Assembly (NCBI RefSeq): GCF_000741525.1
Contig: NZ_JGYP01000002.1
Location: forward strand, 558,001-622,000
Length of the DNA: 64,000 bases
Source: Bifidobacterium bohemicum DSM 22767
GTDB taxonomy: Bacteria > Actinomycetota > Actinomycetes > Actinomycetales > Bifidobacteriaceae
Direction of reading: 5' to 3'
This document shows, piece after piece, positions 29,249 to 38,944 of this stretch. Under the pieces are notes generated by a model, which was not told the origin of the DNA, searched no databases, and saw only the letters and a program-made list of their open reading frames with translations. A program made the position numbers and the translations under genes. Position 1 is the first letter of the stretch. The number at the start of each line of letters is the position of its first letter.

Positions 29249-31756
29249 ATGCACCTCACGATTGAGGCATCGAACGGCCTCGCTAATATGGCAAGCATGA
29301 GCGATTTGAACGCGTTGGATCTCGAACCGGGGCAGATCGTCGGCGGATACACACTGGTTTCGCGCCTTGGCGGGGGGGCGATGGGCTCCGTTTGGCGTGT
29401 GCGCGATGACGGCGGACAGTTCTACGCGATGAAGATCCTGCGGGATTCGCTGAATGAAGACGACGAGACCAACACCGGCGCCCGTGGCATTTCGCAAGGC
29501 GACGGCGCCGCGGATGACACGACGGGCGAACACCACCGCAGCCACGACCCACATGTCACCGCCCGCGAGCGCATGCGGCGCGAGGCGTTGGCCATGCGCA
29601 GGGTGCACCACCCCGGCGTGTGCGCGATCGTGGACATGGAGCTTGACGATTCGTTCGCGTTCCTCGTCACCGAATTGATTGAGGGTCGTAACCTGCGCGA
29701 CGATGTGGCGACGAACGGACGATATACCGGCGACGACCTCGAACGGCTTTCACGCAAGCTCATCGAAGCGGTGCGGGCCGTGCACGAGCAGGGCATCATC
29801 CACCGCGACATCAAGCCTACGAACGTGATGGTTTCGGCGTCCGGCCCGGTACTGGTCGATTTCGGCATCGCCATGACCGCCGGCGAAAGCCATGTGACCC
29901 GCACCGGTTTGGTGATGGGTACACCGGGCTTCATCGCGCCGGAAATCATTGACGGCGCGGAAAGCGACGAGGCAACGGACTGGTGGTCACTAGCCAGTGT
30001 GCTCGCGTTTGCGGCCACCGGGCGGCCGGTGTTCGGTTCGAAACCGATGATGGCGGTGTTGGAGCGTGAGGCTTCAGGCAATGCGAATCTGGCAGGGTTG
30101 CCGTCACGCACGCTTGCCGCCTTCCGCAGTGCGTTGGATCCGAACCCGTCCAAGCGTTGTACGCCGTACGAGCTGTTGGAGGCGATTACGCTCGATGCGC
30201 TTAATCCGATGGCGCAAGGCGGGGATTCATACTATGGCGACGATTTTGGTGGCGACCCCGTGGGTGGTACTGAGGACGACGCGACCATCGGCACGAATAT
30301 CGGTGCGTCCGGCACGGAGGTGGTGCGCCCTTTTGACACCGCCGCGACCCGCCCGGTCGCCGGCAGCCGGGCGGGTCGCGGCGCATGTGGCGCGTCCGGC
30401 GTCCTGAGCGGCTTAGGTGATGCCGACATTTCAGATGCACCCGGCGGCCACGGCGGCGAAACCGGCCAGGGCACACCCGATAATCCGCGCACGCTATGGA
30501 CCGCCGCGGTTCCGCCCGCAACCCAAGCGACAGCAGCCTTGGCGACCGCCGGCGACGACGGCACACAGGTTTTGGCTCCGCTGCCGGCACACGCCACAAC
30601 CCCGACGAATGGCGGGTCGACAGCGACCGTTACGGGGCGCGCACGAGGCAATGATTCGACGAGCGTCCTGTCGTCTTCGGATGACCAGCCGACCGTCGCT
30701 GAGCCGCTGCGTTCAACCGACCGACGGGCGCCGTCGGATGTGGACCCGGCCGATGATTCATCCACACGGATCTTGCCGGTCGCACCCGACGCCGGCGTGG
30801 GCACGGTTGCCCTTACTCAGGCGATGCCATCAGATTCGTTCGGGAGCACCCAATATGCCGAATCTCCTACGGCCGTGTACCCGGGCGCGCCTGACCGGCA
30901 TTATCTGGCCCCGACCGCGCAACCGCAGCTCCAAGCCGCGCGATCTGACCCGATGCCGACAACCCCACGGGATCTGAACACCGATCCCACGGAACTCAAA
31001 CGGACAACCCTGATCAGACGGGGCGCACTGCCGTCGTGGCTCATCACCATTCCGCTGGCGCTGCTGGCCGCAGCGGCCCCCATCATCGCCATGATCGTTT
31101 TCGCGGTGATCACCTGGCTTCTTCTTACCCTCGGCAACAGCGAAAATGCGCAACTGCAACGCGAAGGCAAGCGTGGCGGTCAACGTCTGCGCCGCGACGC
31201 TGTTTTCCGTGTCACCGGTCTGCCTTGGCACCTTGTGTCCGGACTGGTTCAAACGTTGCCGCGCACGATTGTTATGGGCCTGATCGTAGGTGTGATCCCG
31301 CTGTTGATCAGTGTCATCTCGGGGCTGCCCACCAGGCCGGCGCCAATCGTGGTGGGCCAGTGGACCGTGCATGTGCCGCTCAACACCGATTTTTCGTTCT
31401 CATTGGCCGGGCTTTTTTTCGCGTTGGCGATGGTCGCCGCATGGCTGCTCAACGCACTCGGCGCGCGATCCACCGTGCTGAGGCTGGGCATGGGTTGGCT
31501 GCGCGGCGCGAAACGGGCCGGAAAGGGCAAACCCGTCTCCGAAGGGGGATTCGTCTGCAAGGACGAGGACAACGGTATCGGTAATGAAAACGACACCAAC
31601 GAGGGTCGGACGGCAGACAGGCAGCAGCGCAATTTTCGCATTCCGCGAAATTGGGTGTTCTTGGCCTTATGGCTTCTTTCAACTTGTCTGATGGCTTTTT
31701 ATATTTTGCAAGGGCATTATATTGATTGGACGCCGCTTCCCGAACCGCAGTTGTGA
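29249..31756 (+). CDS. Membrane Ser/Thr protein kinase
   Basis: 835 residues. An N-terminal Hanks-type kinase has the glycine loop LGGGAMGSVW (encoded across a G7 tract), Lys in YAMKIL, the catalytic HRDIKPTN (about 185), DFG in VDFGIAM (about 204) and GTPGFIAPE. An acidic Ala/Pro/Thr linker of about 250 residues follows, then three or four membrane helices between 594 and 826. There are no PASTA repeats, so it is not the usual PknB; the multi-helix C-terminus is unusual. A start at 29297 (MSDLNALD) is possible; neither start has a strong ribosome site. Confidence 0.85.
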   Translation: MHLTIEASNGLANMASMSDLNALDLEPGQIVGGYTLVSRLGGGAMGSVWRVRDDGGQFYAMKILRDSLNEDDETNTGARGISQGDGAADDTTGEHHRSHDPHVTARERMRREALAMRRVHHPGVCAIVDMELDDSFAFLVTELIEGRNLRDDVATNGRYTGDDLERLSRKLIEAVRAVHEQGIIHRDIKPTNVMVSASGPVLVDFGIAMTAGESHVTRTGLVMGTPGFIAPEIIDGAESDEATDWWSLASVLAFAATGRPVFGSKPMMAVLEREASGNANLAGLPSRTLAAFRSALDPNPSKRCTPYELLEAITLDALNPMAQGGDSYYGDDFGGDPVGGTEDDATIGTNIGASGTEVVRPFDTAATRPVAGSRAGRGACGASGVLSGLGDADISDAPGGHGGETGQGTPDNPRTLWTAAVPPATQATAALATAGDDGTQVLAPLPAHATTPTNGGSTATVTGRARGNDSTSVLSSSDDQPTVAEPLRSTDRRAPSDVDPADDSSTRILPVAPDAGVGTVALTQAMPSDSFGSTQYAESPTAVYPGAPDRHYLAPTAQPQLQAARSDPMPTTPRDLNTDPTELKRTTLIRRGALPSWLITIPLALLAAAAPIIAMIVFAVITWLLLTLGNSENAQLQREGKRGGQRLRRDAVFRVTGLPWHLVSGLVQTLPRTIVMGLIVGVIPLLISVISGLPTRPAPIVVGQWTVHVPLNTDFSFSLAGLFFALAMVAAWLLNALGARSTVLRLGMGWLRGAKRAGKGKPVSEGGFVCKDEDNGIGNENDTNEGRTADRQQRNFRIPRNWVFLALWLLSTCLMAFYILQGHYIDWTPLPEPQL

Positions 31757-31833
31757 CAAGCGGTAGGGACGGTATCATACAATGAGCATACCCATCAGAT
31801 TATTCAAAGCCCTGAACGGGACTAAGGAACGTC

Positions 31834-32808
31834 ATGGCGAACAACAACGGTAAAAAGGGCGCAAAGCAACAGCGGGCGCAATCCAACCGAAAAGCAAGAG
31901 AAGAGGCGGCGGCCAGAGCCCGTGAGGAGCAACTCGCACGGGAACGCAAGCAGCAGACCATCATCGGCGCGGCCGTGGTGGCAATGGTCGTCGCCCTGAT
32001 CGCTTTGATTGTCGGGATTATCGTTTATCAGTCGCACAAAAAGGCCGAGGAGGCCAAAATCACCTCATCACAGACCTATGCGACGCTCCAGAAGGTGAAG
32101 ACCAAACCCGCGAAGGCCGACGACAAGGGCGGTTTCCTGATTTCGAAGAACGGCATCGCCAAGAGCGTCAGCGGGGCACCGACGGTTGAGATCTACATGG
32201 ATCCCATCTGCCCTGGCTGCGGGTCGCTCCACCGCCAGATCGACGACGACCTGCAGAAAATGGTGAATGCGGGCCAAATCAATCTCGTCTACCACTCCGC
32301 CAGTTTCCTCGACGGCAGTTCCACCGACAAATACTCCACCCGAGCCTCCGGGGCGGTGGCGTACATCGCCAGCCACGACAACGACAAGGATCACCTGATG
32401 CGGTTCGTGGCGAACCTCTACAGCGAAGATTTCCAGCCCGGCGAAGCCTCCGACTACAAACCCACCAGCAACGACCAGATCAAGGCCCAGGCCATCAAGG
32501 CCGGGGTGCCGAAAAACGTGGCCGACAAGGCCTTCGACGGCCGCTACACCGCGTGGCTCGACGCAGTCGACAACTATACGATGAAACGCAATGACCTGCT
32601 CAACACGGATGGGCAGCTCAAAGGCCAGATGTCGACGCCAACGGTGACCATCAACGGCAAATTGCTGAGCATGAACCGGCTTTCGGAACTGAACCTCACG
32701 CAGAAGACCGGACTGCTCAAGTCCATCGGGCTCAAGCCCTCGGATGTCGGGCATGCGGGCGTGATGCCCAAGATCGGGGAAAAAGGCAAACCGATAGACC
32801 TCGGCTGA
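31834..32808 (+). CDS. DsbA-like membrane-anchored thiol-disulphide oxidoreductase
   Basis: 324 residues: a very basic N-terminus, one membrane helix at about 44-66, then a thioredoxin/DsbA fold with the active site CPGC in MDPICPGCGSLH and the cis-Pro region STPTVTING. Similar proteins in actinobacteria introduce disulphides into exported proteins. A vitamin K epoxide reductase-type partner is not seen nearby. It lies 77 bases after the kinase gene. Confidence 0.88.
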   Translation: MANNNGKKGAKQQRAQSNRKAREEAAARAREEQLARERKQQTIIGAAVVAMVVALIALIVGIIVYQSHKKAEEAKITSSQTYATLQKVKTKPAKADDKGGFLISKNGIAKSVSGAPTVEIYMDPICPGCGSLHRQIDDDLQKMVNAGQINLVYHSASFLDGSSTDKYSTRASGAVAYIASHDNDKDHLMRFVANLYSEDFQPGEASDYKPTSNDQIKAQAIKAGVPKNVADKAFDGRYTAWLDAVDNYTMKRNDLLNTDGQLKGQMSTPTVTINGKLLSMNRLSELNLTQKTGLLKSIGLKPSDVGHAGVMPKIGEKGKPIDLG

Positions 32809-32824
32809 AACCCCGGTCAAGAGG

Positions 32825-32872
32825 AAACGGTGCGTTTGACGTCGGACAAGACGGCGGACGCACCGTTTTTTC
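32825..32872 (+). terminator. Terminator after the DsbA-like gene
   Basis: AACGGTGCG pairs with CGCACCGTT, followed by six T. Confidence 0.85.
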
Positions 32873-33023
32873 GATACGACGAATTGGCGGACGGAACAGT
32901 CGGCCGCATCTCACCGCCTCCAGACCTGCAACGCCAGCGACGCGACGGAATCAAGACTTGCTGATAGACTGGTTACCGGTGCCCCCGCCACGAGAGTCAT
33001 GGTTCCGAACGGCGGATGGCAAC

Positions 33024-33100
33024 GCCTCCTTAGCTCAGATGGCCAGAGCGGCCGCCTTGTAAGCGGCAGGTCGTCGGTTCGATCCCGACAGGAGGCTCCA
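33024..33100 (+). tRNA. tRNA-Thr (TGT)
   Basis: Folds as a standard cloverleaf: acceptor GCCTCCT with AGGAGGC, anticodon loop CTTGTAA giving anticodon TGT, T-arm around GGTTCGATCC, and an encoded CCA end. No element is integrated here. Confidence 0.95.
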
Positions 33101-33400
33101 TGACGGCGATTGCCGTAGCAGGCTGCGGATGCCGCGTTGTTGCGGCCTTGTGATTTTTACGTACTGCACTCACGATGATTCTCCGCACTGGATTCACATT
33201 TCCCTACAAATGTAGCCATTATGCCAACAATTCGGCCTTAACCGAACACTGCCATCCCCGTCGATTACAATAGGACGCAAGACATAATGTAGGCATTCCG
33301 GCGGCAAGCCGGAACGCCAGCCTGCGATAAAACGACACAATCTGATCAAGTGTGCAAGAAACACGCAATAGACCACCAAGCATGACGAGAGGTGCAGTTA
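33101..33400. other. Leader region of the rpf-like gene
   Basis: 300 bases with a stable hairpin at 33292-33318 (GGCATTCCGG with CCGGAACGCC, one mismatch). Some actinobacterial rpf genes are under c-di-AMP riboswitches, but the conserved parts of that riboswitch were not recognised here. Confidence 0.4.
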
Positions 33401-34861
33401 ATGGCACGTCGATGGACCCCGCAACACTTCGTAACATTGCGTCGTATTCGCGTGGCGGTTTGCGCCGTGGCGGTGACGCTCGCCGGCGTGGGAGCGTTCG
33501 CGGTTGGCGAGCGCAAGGCCGTGGCCCTGACGGTGAACGGCGAGACGAGGATGGTCACGACCTATGCTTCCAGCGTTCCTCGCCTTTTGCAGGAGCAGGG
33601 CATTGCGACCAAAAGCCATGATTTCGTGCAGTCTTCGGCCGGCGACCTCAATCTGACGGATCATGATGTGGTCACCGTGCGCAGCGCATATCAGACGACC
33701 ATCAACATCAACGGCCACGAGGTGCCGTTCTGGACGTATGCCACAAGCGCCGATCAGCTTCTGGGCTTCTTCAAGGAGAACGATGCGGCGGCCGCGAAAG
33801 TCACTGTCAATATCGGCAATGTCTACAACCAGCTCACCGGCGGACTGGTCATCAACAAGAAAGGCCCGGTGACGGTGATCGCCGACGGGAAAAGCTCCGT
33901 GGCGCCCAATGGCAAGCTGACCGCCGCGACGATTCTGGACTCTAAAGGCATTACGCTCGGCAAGGAGGATCGGGTGAGCGTCGGAGAGGAGGACGGGCAT
34001 ACGGTGCTTCGCGTCCGGCGCGTCAAGCACGGCGACGAGACCCGAAACGTCGAGATTCCGTATGGCACCCGGACGATGGTCGACCCCACATTGGCGCCCG
34101 GGCAGACCAGGGTCGTGCAGGCCGGGGTCAATGGGAGCAGGCAGGAAGTGTATGACGTCACTTACGTCGATGGCGTGGCCGAGGGCGAGACGCTTAAGTC
34201 GCAGAGCACGATTGCGCAGGCCGTCGACGAAGTGATCGCGGTCGGGCCGGCGGCACCCACGGATAGCGGAGCCGACAAAGGAAGCGACAAGGCGACCGGC
34301 AGCGGATCGGACAAGAAATCGGATAAGAAGTCGGATAAGAGCACTCACAATAAAACCGATTCCGGCGATAAGGGCAACGGCGGGGACTCCGGGCAAGCGG
34401 CCGGCGGCAACGACGGCAAAGGCAAGGACGACGCCAACGGCGCGGGGGCCAACACGACACCCGCACCCGCCCCGGCCCCGGCGCCCGCGCCCAAACCTGC
34501 ACCCGAACCCGCACCAACGCCGCCCCCGGCTTCGAACAACAACCAGCTTCCCCCCGCTGAAGCGCAGATTTACGCGGCCGGGGCAGCGGCCGCACGAGGC
34601 TGGACCGGGCAGCAGTGGAACGATTTGGTCACATTATGGGACCATGAATCGGGTTGGCGCTGGTGGGCGGGCAACCCGTCCGGCGCCTACGGCATTCCAC
34701 AGGCACTGCCAGGCTCGAAAATGGGACCGGGCTGGCATGACGACGCCATTGTGCAGATCAACTGGGGTCTAGGCTATATCGCCGACGTCTACGGCAACCC
34801 ATCGAAAGCATGGGCCACCTGGCAGTCCCGTTGCAGCTCTGGTTTGGGCTGCTGGTACTGA
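33401..34861 (+). CDS. Resuscitation-promoting-factor-like cell-wall hydrolase
   Basis: 486 residues from MARRWTPQHF with GAGGTG upstream. N-terminal membrane/signal helix, a DUF348-type ubiquitin-like module (ALTVNGETRMVTTYASSVP) probably repeated once, a G5 domain (about 205-285, KHGDETRNVEIPYGTR), a Lys/Ser/Asp-rich then Pro/Ala-rich linker, and a C-terminal lysozyme-like domain with the catalytic Glu in LWDHESGWRWWAGNPSGAYGIPQ. It should cut peptidoglycan glycan strands during growth or regrowth. Layout resembles RpfB, with the catalytic domain of the transglycosylase type. Confidence 0.85.
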   Translation: MARRWTPQHFVTLRRIRVAVCAVAVTLAGVGAFAVGERKAVALTVNGETRMVTTYASSVPRLLQEQGIATKSHDFVQSSAGDLNLTDHDVVTVRSAYQTTININGHEVPFWTYATSADQLLGFFKENDAAAAKVTVNIGNVYNQLTGGLVINKKGPVTVIADGKSSVAPNGKLTAATILDSKGITLGKEDRVSVGEEDGHTVLRVRRVKHGDETRNVEIPYGTRTMVDPTLAPGQTRVVQAGVNGSRQEVYDVTYVDGVAEGETLKSQSTIAQAVDEVIAVGPAAPTDSGADKGSDKATGSGSDKKSDKKSDKSTHNKTDSGDKGNGGDSGQAAGGNDGKGKDDANGAGANTTPAPAPAPAPAPKPAPEPAPTPPPASNNNQLPPAEAQIYAAGAAAARGWTGQQWNDLVTLWDHESGWRWWAGNPSGAYGIPQALPGSKMGPGWHDDAIVQINWGLGYIADVYGNPSKAWATWQSRCSSGLGCWY

Positions 34862-34998
34862 ATGGTTCGTCGCCGGTTCGCAGCTTGGTCGGCGGTCGGC
34901 GGCCAGTTCGGCTTCACTGCCTCGTTCGATGCGGCGACCCGGGCATCACTTCAGCCTTCGGGCGCGCTAAAGCGTGAGCACGTCGTATCCTTGGAACC

Positions 34999-36108
34999 AT
35001 GAGCGCAACCATGAACGACGAGACAACAGGGCGACTGCTGGGCGCGGCCGACATTCGGCGGATCGCGGCCGAGGCAGGGGTAAGCCCCACCAAAAAGCTC
35101 GGGCAGAATTTCGTGATCGACCCCGGTACCGTGCGGCGCATCGCGCGCGAAGCCGGGGTGAACGCCGGAACCAACGTGCTGGAGGTGGGCCCGGGATTGG
35201 GGTCGCTCACCCTGGCGCTGCTTGAGACCGGCGCGAACGTGACCGCCGTGGAGATCGACCCGAAACTGGCAGCGCGACTGCCCCAAACGGTGGCGGAGTT
35301 CATGCCGCAAGCCGCGTCCCGGCTTACCGTAGTACAGGCGGACGCGCTGACGGTGACGCCAGGGCTGCTGCCGGGACTGGCATCAGGGCCGTTCACTCTG
35401 GTGGCCAATCTGCCCTACAACGTGGCGACGCCGATCGTGCTCACGCTGTTGGAGCGTTTCAACGGACTTGACCGCTTCCTCGTAATGGTGCAGAAAGAGG
35501 TGGCGGATCGCCTCGTAGCCAGTCCGGGTTCGAAAACATACGGCTCCCCCAGCGTAAAACTGGCGTGGTATGGACATGCCGAACGCGCAGGGCTGGTGGG
35601 TCGCAACGTGTTCTGGCCGGCGCCGAACGTCGATTCCGCCCTGGTGTCATTTGCGCGATGCCCCCTGATGCGACACGACGGCCTGATGCGGCACGAAAGC
35701 GGACAGCCTCGGCCGACGGAAGTGCCTGATGCGCGGACGCACAGCGGTTCGCGCCAGAGGAGAGCGGAGCCGCTTGTCCCCAATCAGCCCTCAACCGAAC
35801 CCACATCCCAGATGGCGTCCCCGCCGGCGGCGTCAGCAGAAATAGCGGCGCGGCCCGGCATGAATTCCCAAACCGGTTTCATGCCTACGGAAGCCTTGCG
35901 CGAACAGACGTTCCGGCTGATTGACCTGGCATTCGGCCAACGCCGCAAAACGCTTCACGCGGCATTGCGCGATGCGCTTTCGGCTCAGGATTTCGAAAAA
36001 GCCGGCATAGCCCCGACCAGACGCGGCGAGACGCTGACCATTGACGAGTTTGCAGCCCTGGCCTCAGCTCACCAACCGCCAAGCAGCGGTGGCGCCCGGA
36101 ATGCATGA
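34999..36108 (+). CDS. rsmA: 16S rRNA dimethyladenosine transferase with an insertion
   Basis: Methylates the two adjacent adenines near the 3' end of 16S rRNA using SAM. Motifs: KKLGQNFVID, EVGPGLGSLT (SAM site), NLPYNVATPI (catalytic), PAPNVDSALVSF. At 369 residues it is about 80-90 longer than typical because of a low-complexity hydrophilic segment at about 219-297, between the catalytic core and the C-terminal helical domain (ALREQTFRLIDLAFGQRRKTL). The core is intact. Confidence 0.93.
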   Translation: MSATMNDETTGRLLGAADIRRIAAEAGVSPTKKLGQNFVIDPGTVRRIAREAGVNAGTNVLEVGPGLGSLTLALLETGANVTAVEIDPKLAARLPQTVAEFMPQAASRLTVVQADALTVTPGLLPGLASGPFTLVANLPYNVATPIVLTLLERFNGLDRFLVMVQKEVADRLVASPGSKTYGSPSVKLAWYGHAERAGLVGRNVFWPAPNVDSALVSFARCPLMRHDGLMRHESGQPRPTEVPDARTHSGSRQRRAEPLVPNQPSTEPTSQMASPPAASAEIAARPGMNSQTGFMPTEALREQTFRLIDLAFGQRRKTLHAALRDALSAQDFEKAGIAPTRRGETLTIDEFAALASAHQPPSSGGARNA

Positions 36109-36319
36109 TTATCCAGGCGACCTTAGACGGCTTGCCGTATAAGACCGGTCCGCACCCTGTCGACGCCGCTTGCGAGCCGATTTCCTGCTTCATCAGACAA
36201 CCGCGGCGAATGCACACGAACACGGCCCCGCCGCGTCACACTTACACAGTAGAATAAACACAGTGATTCGTGTGCCTGATGGCGCACACGAAGAGTGACG
36301 AGTTGACGGGATCAGAGAG

Positions 36320-36949
36320 ATGCCACAAAACATGGATGAGCTTCAGGCGCGCAGACAGTACGTGCGGCGCCGCCAGAAGCATGTGTTCTCGATTGTTTCG
36401 GCCGCGCTTGTTGCGGCGTTTGTCATTTCACTGCTGTTCGTCACCGGCGTGGTCGGCAACAGGAAACACGCCGCACCGTCCGCCCGGCCCAACTTCGGGG
36501 CTCCTTCGGTGTGCGCTCCTGCCGCGCAGGACGGTCAACCCGCGAAATACCTCCAACCTTCCATCGTGCGGGTGCGCGTATTGAACGGGACGAAGTTCGT
36601 CGGCTTCGCTCGGGCCGTCGGCGGGGCGCTGGAAAACCGCGAATTCCAGATAACGGACATTCTCAACTACAAATCCAATGCAATCGAACGCACCACCATT
36701 TACTACGGCGTCAACGCAATCAACCAGGCGTACACGGTCAACGCCAATTTCAATGACGCGAAAATGGTGATGGACAACCGGCAGGACGACCTCATCGATG
36801 TCGTCGTAGGCGCGAGTTTCGACGACCTGACACCGAAGAAAAGCACGCCGACCGTCAACACGCAGATCGCAAGCATCAACGGCTGCACTCCGATCGACAA
36901 GGTGGACAAGGGCAAGCTGCCCGCGGTCACGATGCCCTATCAGGGCTGA
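36320..36949 (+). CDS. LytR C-terminal-domain envelope protein
   Basis: 209 residues: a basic N-terminus, one membrane helix at about 26-47, and an outer domain with VRVLNGTKFVGFARAVGGAL, the signature strand-helix of the LytR_C family. The domain occurs in actinobacterial envelope proteins, with or without the LCP phosphotransferase domain; here it is alone. Its role is probably structural or regulatory at the wall. Confidence 0.75.
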   Translation: MPQNMDELQARRQYVRRRQKHVFSIVSAALVAAFVISLLFVTGVVGNRKHAAPSARPNFGAPSVCAPAAQDGQPAKYLQPSIVRVRVLNGTKFVGFARAVGGALENREFQITDILNYKSNAIERTTIYYGVNAINQAYTVNANFNDAKMVMDNRQDDLIDVVVGASFDDLTPKKSTPTVNTQIASINGCTPIDKVDKGKLPAVTMPYQG

Positions 36950-37145
36950 CCCACGAGACCTTGTTTTGGGTGCCAAACCCTACGTTGACGAACTTCAGAA
37001 GACGCCGAGACGCGGGACGATGATCGCGGGGCGCGTCCAATGGGCTTCCAACCGTCACGCCTTGTCCCGCATCGTCAGCAGGCCAAGCAGTCGGCAATCG
37101 CCCATCGGCCGTACCAATCGAAGCCGTGCGCTATGTTCTGGTCGC

Positions 37146-38591
37146 TTACAGGCCTTCGTCGGCGGCCCAACGGTTCAGCTCGGCAACGGCCTCATCATGG
37201 TCCGCCGGCCCGTGGTCAAGACGGAAATCGAGCATGTGCCTGTATGCGCGGCCGACCTGCGGACCGGGTTTGATGCCCAGTATTTCGATAATCTGATTGC
37301 CGTCCAGGTCGGGACGGATCGCGTCGAAGTCCTCCTGCTGCTTGAGCTTGCGCACACGCGCCTCCATCTCATCCATCGCGGATGAAAACATCAGCTCCTT
37401 GCGGCGGTTCTGCGTGGTGGCGTCGGCGCGGGTCAACCGGTTCAGACGTTCGTAAAGATGACCCGCATCCTTGACGTATCGCCGCACGGCGGAGTCCGTC
37501 CACGGCTCGTCGACATAGCCGTGGAACCGCAGGTGCAGATTCACCAACTCGCTCACATCATCGATCAGATGACGGTCGAACCGGAGCGCTTTGAGGCGTT
37601 TACGCGCCATCTTCGCGCCGACCGCGTCGTGGTGGTGGAAGCTGACTTTGCCATGGGGCTCGAAACGGCGGGTGGCCGGCTTGCCGATGTCATGCAGGAG
37701 CGCGGCCAGACGCAAGGTCAGGTCCGGAGCAGGAACCGGTCCGTCGGATCCGGTTTCGAGCGCAATCGCACGGTCAAGCACCATCAGCGTATGCTCGAAC
37801 ACATCCTTATGACGATGGTATTCGTCGATTTCAAGACGCAGCGCCGGAATCTCGGGCAATACGATATCCGCAAGCCCCGAATCCACCAAGGCCTCGACCC
37901 CCTCGTGCGGGCGGTCGGAAAGCAGCAGCTTAATAAGCTCGTCGCGTACCCGTTCGGCCGAAACGATGGAGATGCGATCGACCATGTCGGTGATGGCCTC
38001 GGCCGTATCCGGCTCGATGCGGAAGCCGAGCTGCGCCACGAACCGCACCGCGCGCATCATGCGCAACGGGTCATCGTCAAAGGACTGACGGGGATTCACC
38101 GGCGTACGCAATACGCTCTTGGCTAAATCGTTCGCGCCGCCGAATGGATCGACGAATTCAAGGTCGGGCACCCGCAGGGCCATTGCGTTCACGGTGAAGT
38201 CACGCCGTGACAGGTCGCCCTCCAACGTATCGCCATACTGCACTTCGGGCTTGCGGGAGTCGGAATCGTAGGTATCCGAACGATAGGTGGTCACCTCCAC
38301 CTGCACCTCGGTCCCGTCCGGACGACGACGCATCGCCCCAAGCGTGCCGAACTTACGACCCATATCCCAAAAACCGTCATGGCCGAAACGCCTTAGAATC
38401 GGCTCGAACTGTTCCGGCCGCGCCGAAGTGCAGAAATCGAGATCGTGATTGGGGCGACGCAGCAAAAGGTCGCGCACGGCCCCACCGACCAGTGCAAGCT
38501 CGTACCCCTCCTCGGCAAACATCCGGCCTAATTCAACGGCCTCAGGCCACACCTCAAACTTCACGATTCCCTCCGCCCGGTCGAAATTCAA
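37146..38591 (-). CDS. cca: CCA-adding tRNA nucleotidyltransferase with HD domain
   Basis: 481 residues. Nucleotidyltransferase head with GGAVRDLLLRRPNHDLDFCT (metal-binding DxD), the RRDFTVNAMA motif, the RNA-binding neck, and a C-terminal HD phosphohydrolase-type domain (LLHDIGKPATR). It repairs or builds tRNA 3' CCA ends; the tRNA-fMet in this window needs this, as its CCA is incomplete. It is divergent from the Nudix gene in the common actinobacterial arrangement. Confidence 0.92.
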   Translation of the reverse strand: MNFDRAEGIVKFEVWPEAVELGRMFAEEGYELALVGGAVRDLLLRRPNHDLDFCTSARPEQFEPILRRFGHDGFWDMGRKFGTLGAMRRRPDGTEVQVEVTTYRSDTYDSDSRKPEVQYGDTLEGDLSRRDFTVNAMALRVPDLEFVDPFGGANDLAKSVLRTPVNPRQSFDDDPLRMMRAVRFVAQLGFRIEPDTAEAITDMVDRISIVSAERVRDELIKLLLSDRPHEGVEALVDSGLADIVLPEIPALRLEIDEYHRHKDVFEHTLMVLDRAIALETGSDGPVPAPDLTLRLAALLHDIGKPATRRFEPHGKVSFHHHDAVGAKMARKRLKALRFDRHLIDDVSELVNLHLRFHGYVDEPWTDSAVRRYVKDAGHLYERLNRLTRADATTQNRRKELMFSSAMDEMEARVRKLKQQEDFDAIRPDLDGNQIIEILGIKPGPQVGRAYRHMLDFRLDHGPADHDEAVAELNRWAADEGL

Positions 38592-38944
38592 CTGTCCACA
38601 AGCATACCGTCACCGTTGCACCCCCGACGGCGGAGACCGGCAGAAGCAGGTCGACCGTCGCAGAAAACGCTCATTCCACCGACCGCAGACATACGAAATC
38701 CGGCACCCATGACCCGTTCCTGCCGCGCGGCGCCCAACCTCTCGTCCCACAGATGCATCCCCCTGCCGAATCAGTCCCGTTGCCGTCACGCCGAGGACGG
38801 GTTGCCGCTAAGGGGTTTCGTCCAGGGGCTGCATCGTCGCGCCGCACCGGCGGAAAAACATACTACATTACGCGGTGAGGCAAGGAGCGGCTTTTATTTA
38901 TGGTCGTCACCCGACCTGCACACCCTCTTGAGTAAGGTGGAGGT
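38592..38944. other. Divergent region between cca and the Nudix gene
   Basis: About 350 bases, G+C rich with one AT-rich patch near 38895 (CTTTTATTTATGG). No gene or clear hairpin is seen. It should hold promoters for both directions. Confidence 0.4.

Noticed and set aside
33101..33400. c-di-AMP (ydaO-type) riboswitch before the rpf-like gene
   Set aside because: Expected from other actinobacteria, but the conserved core sequences are not visible; only a simple hairpin is.
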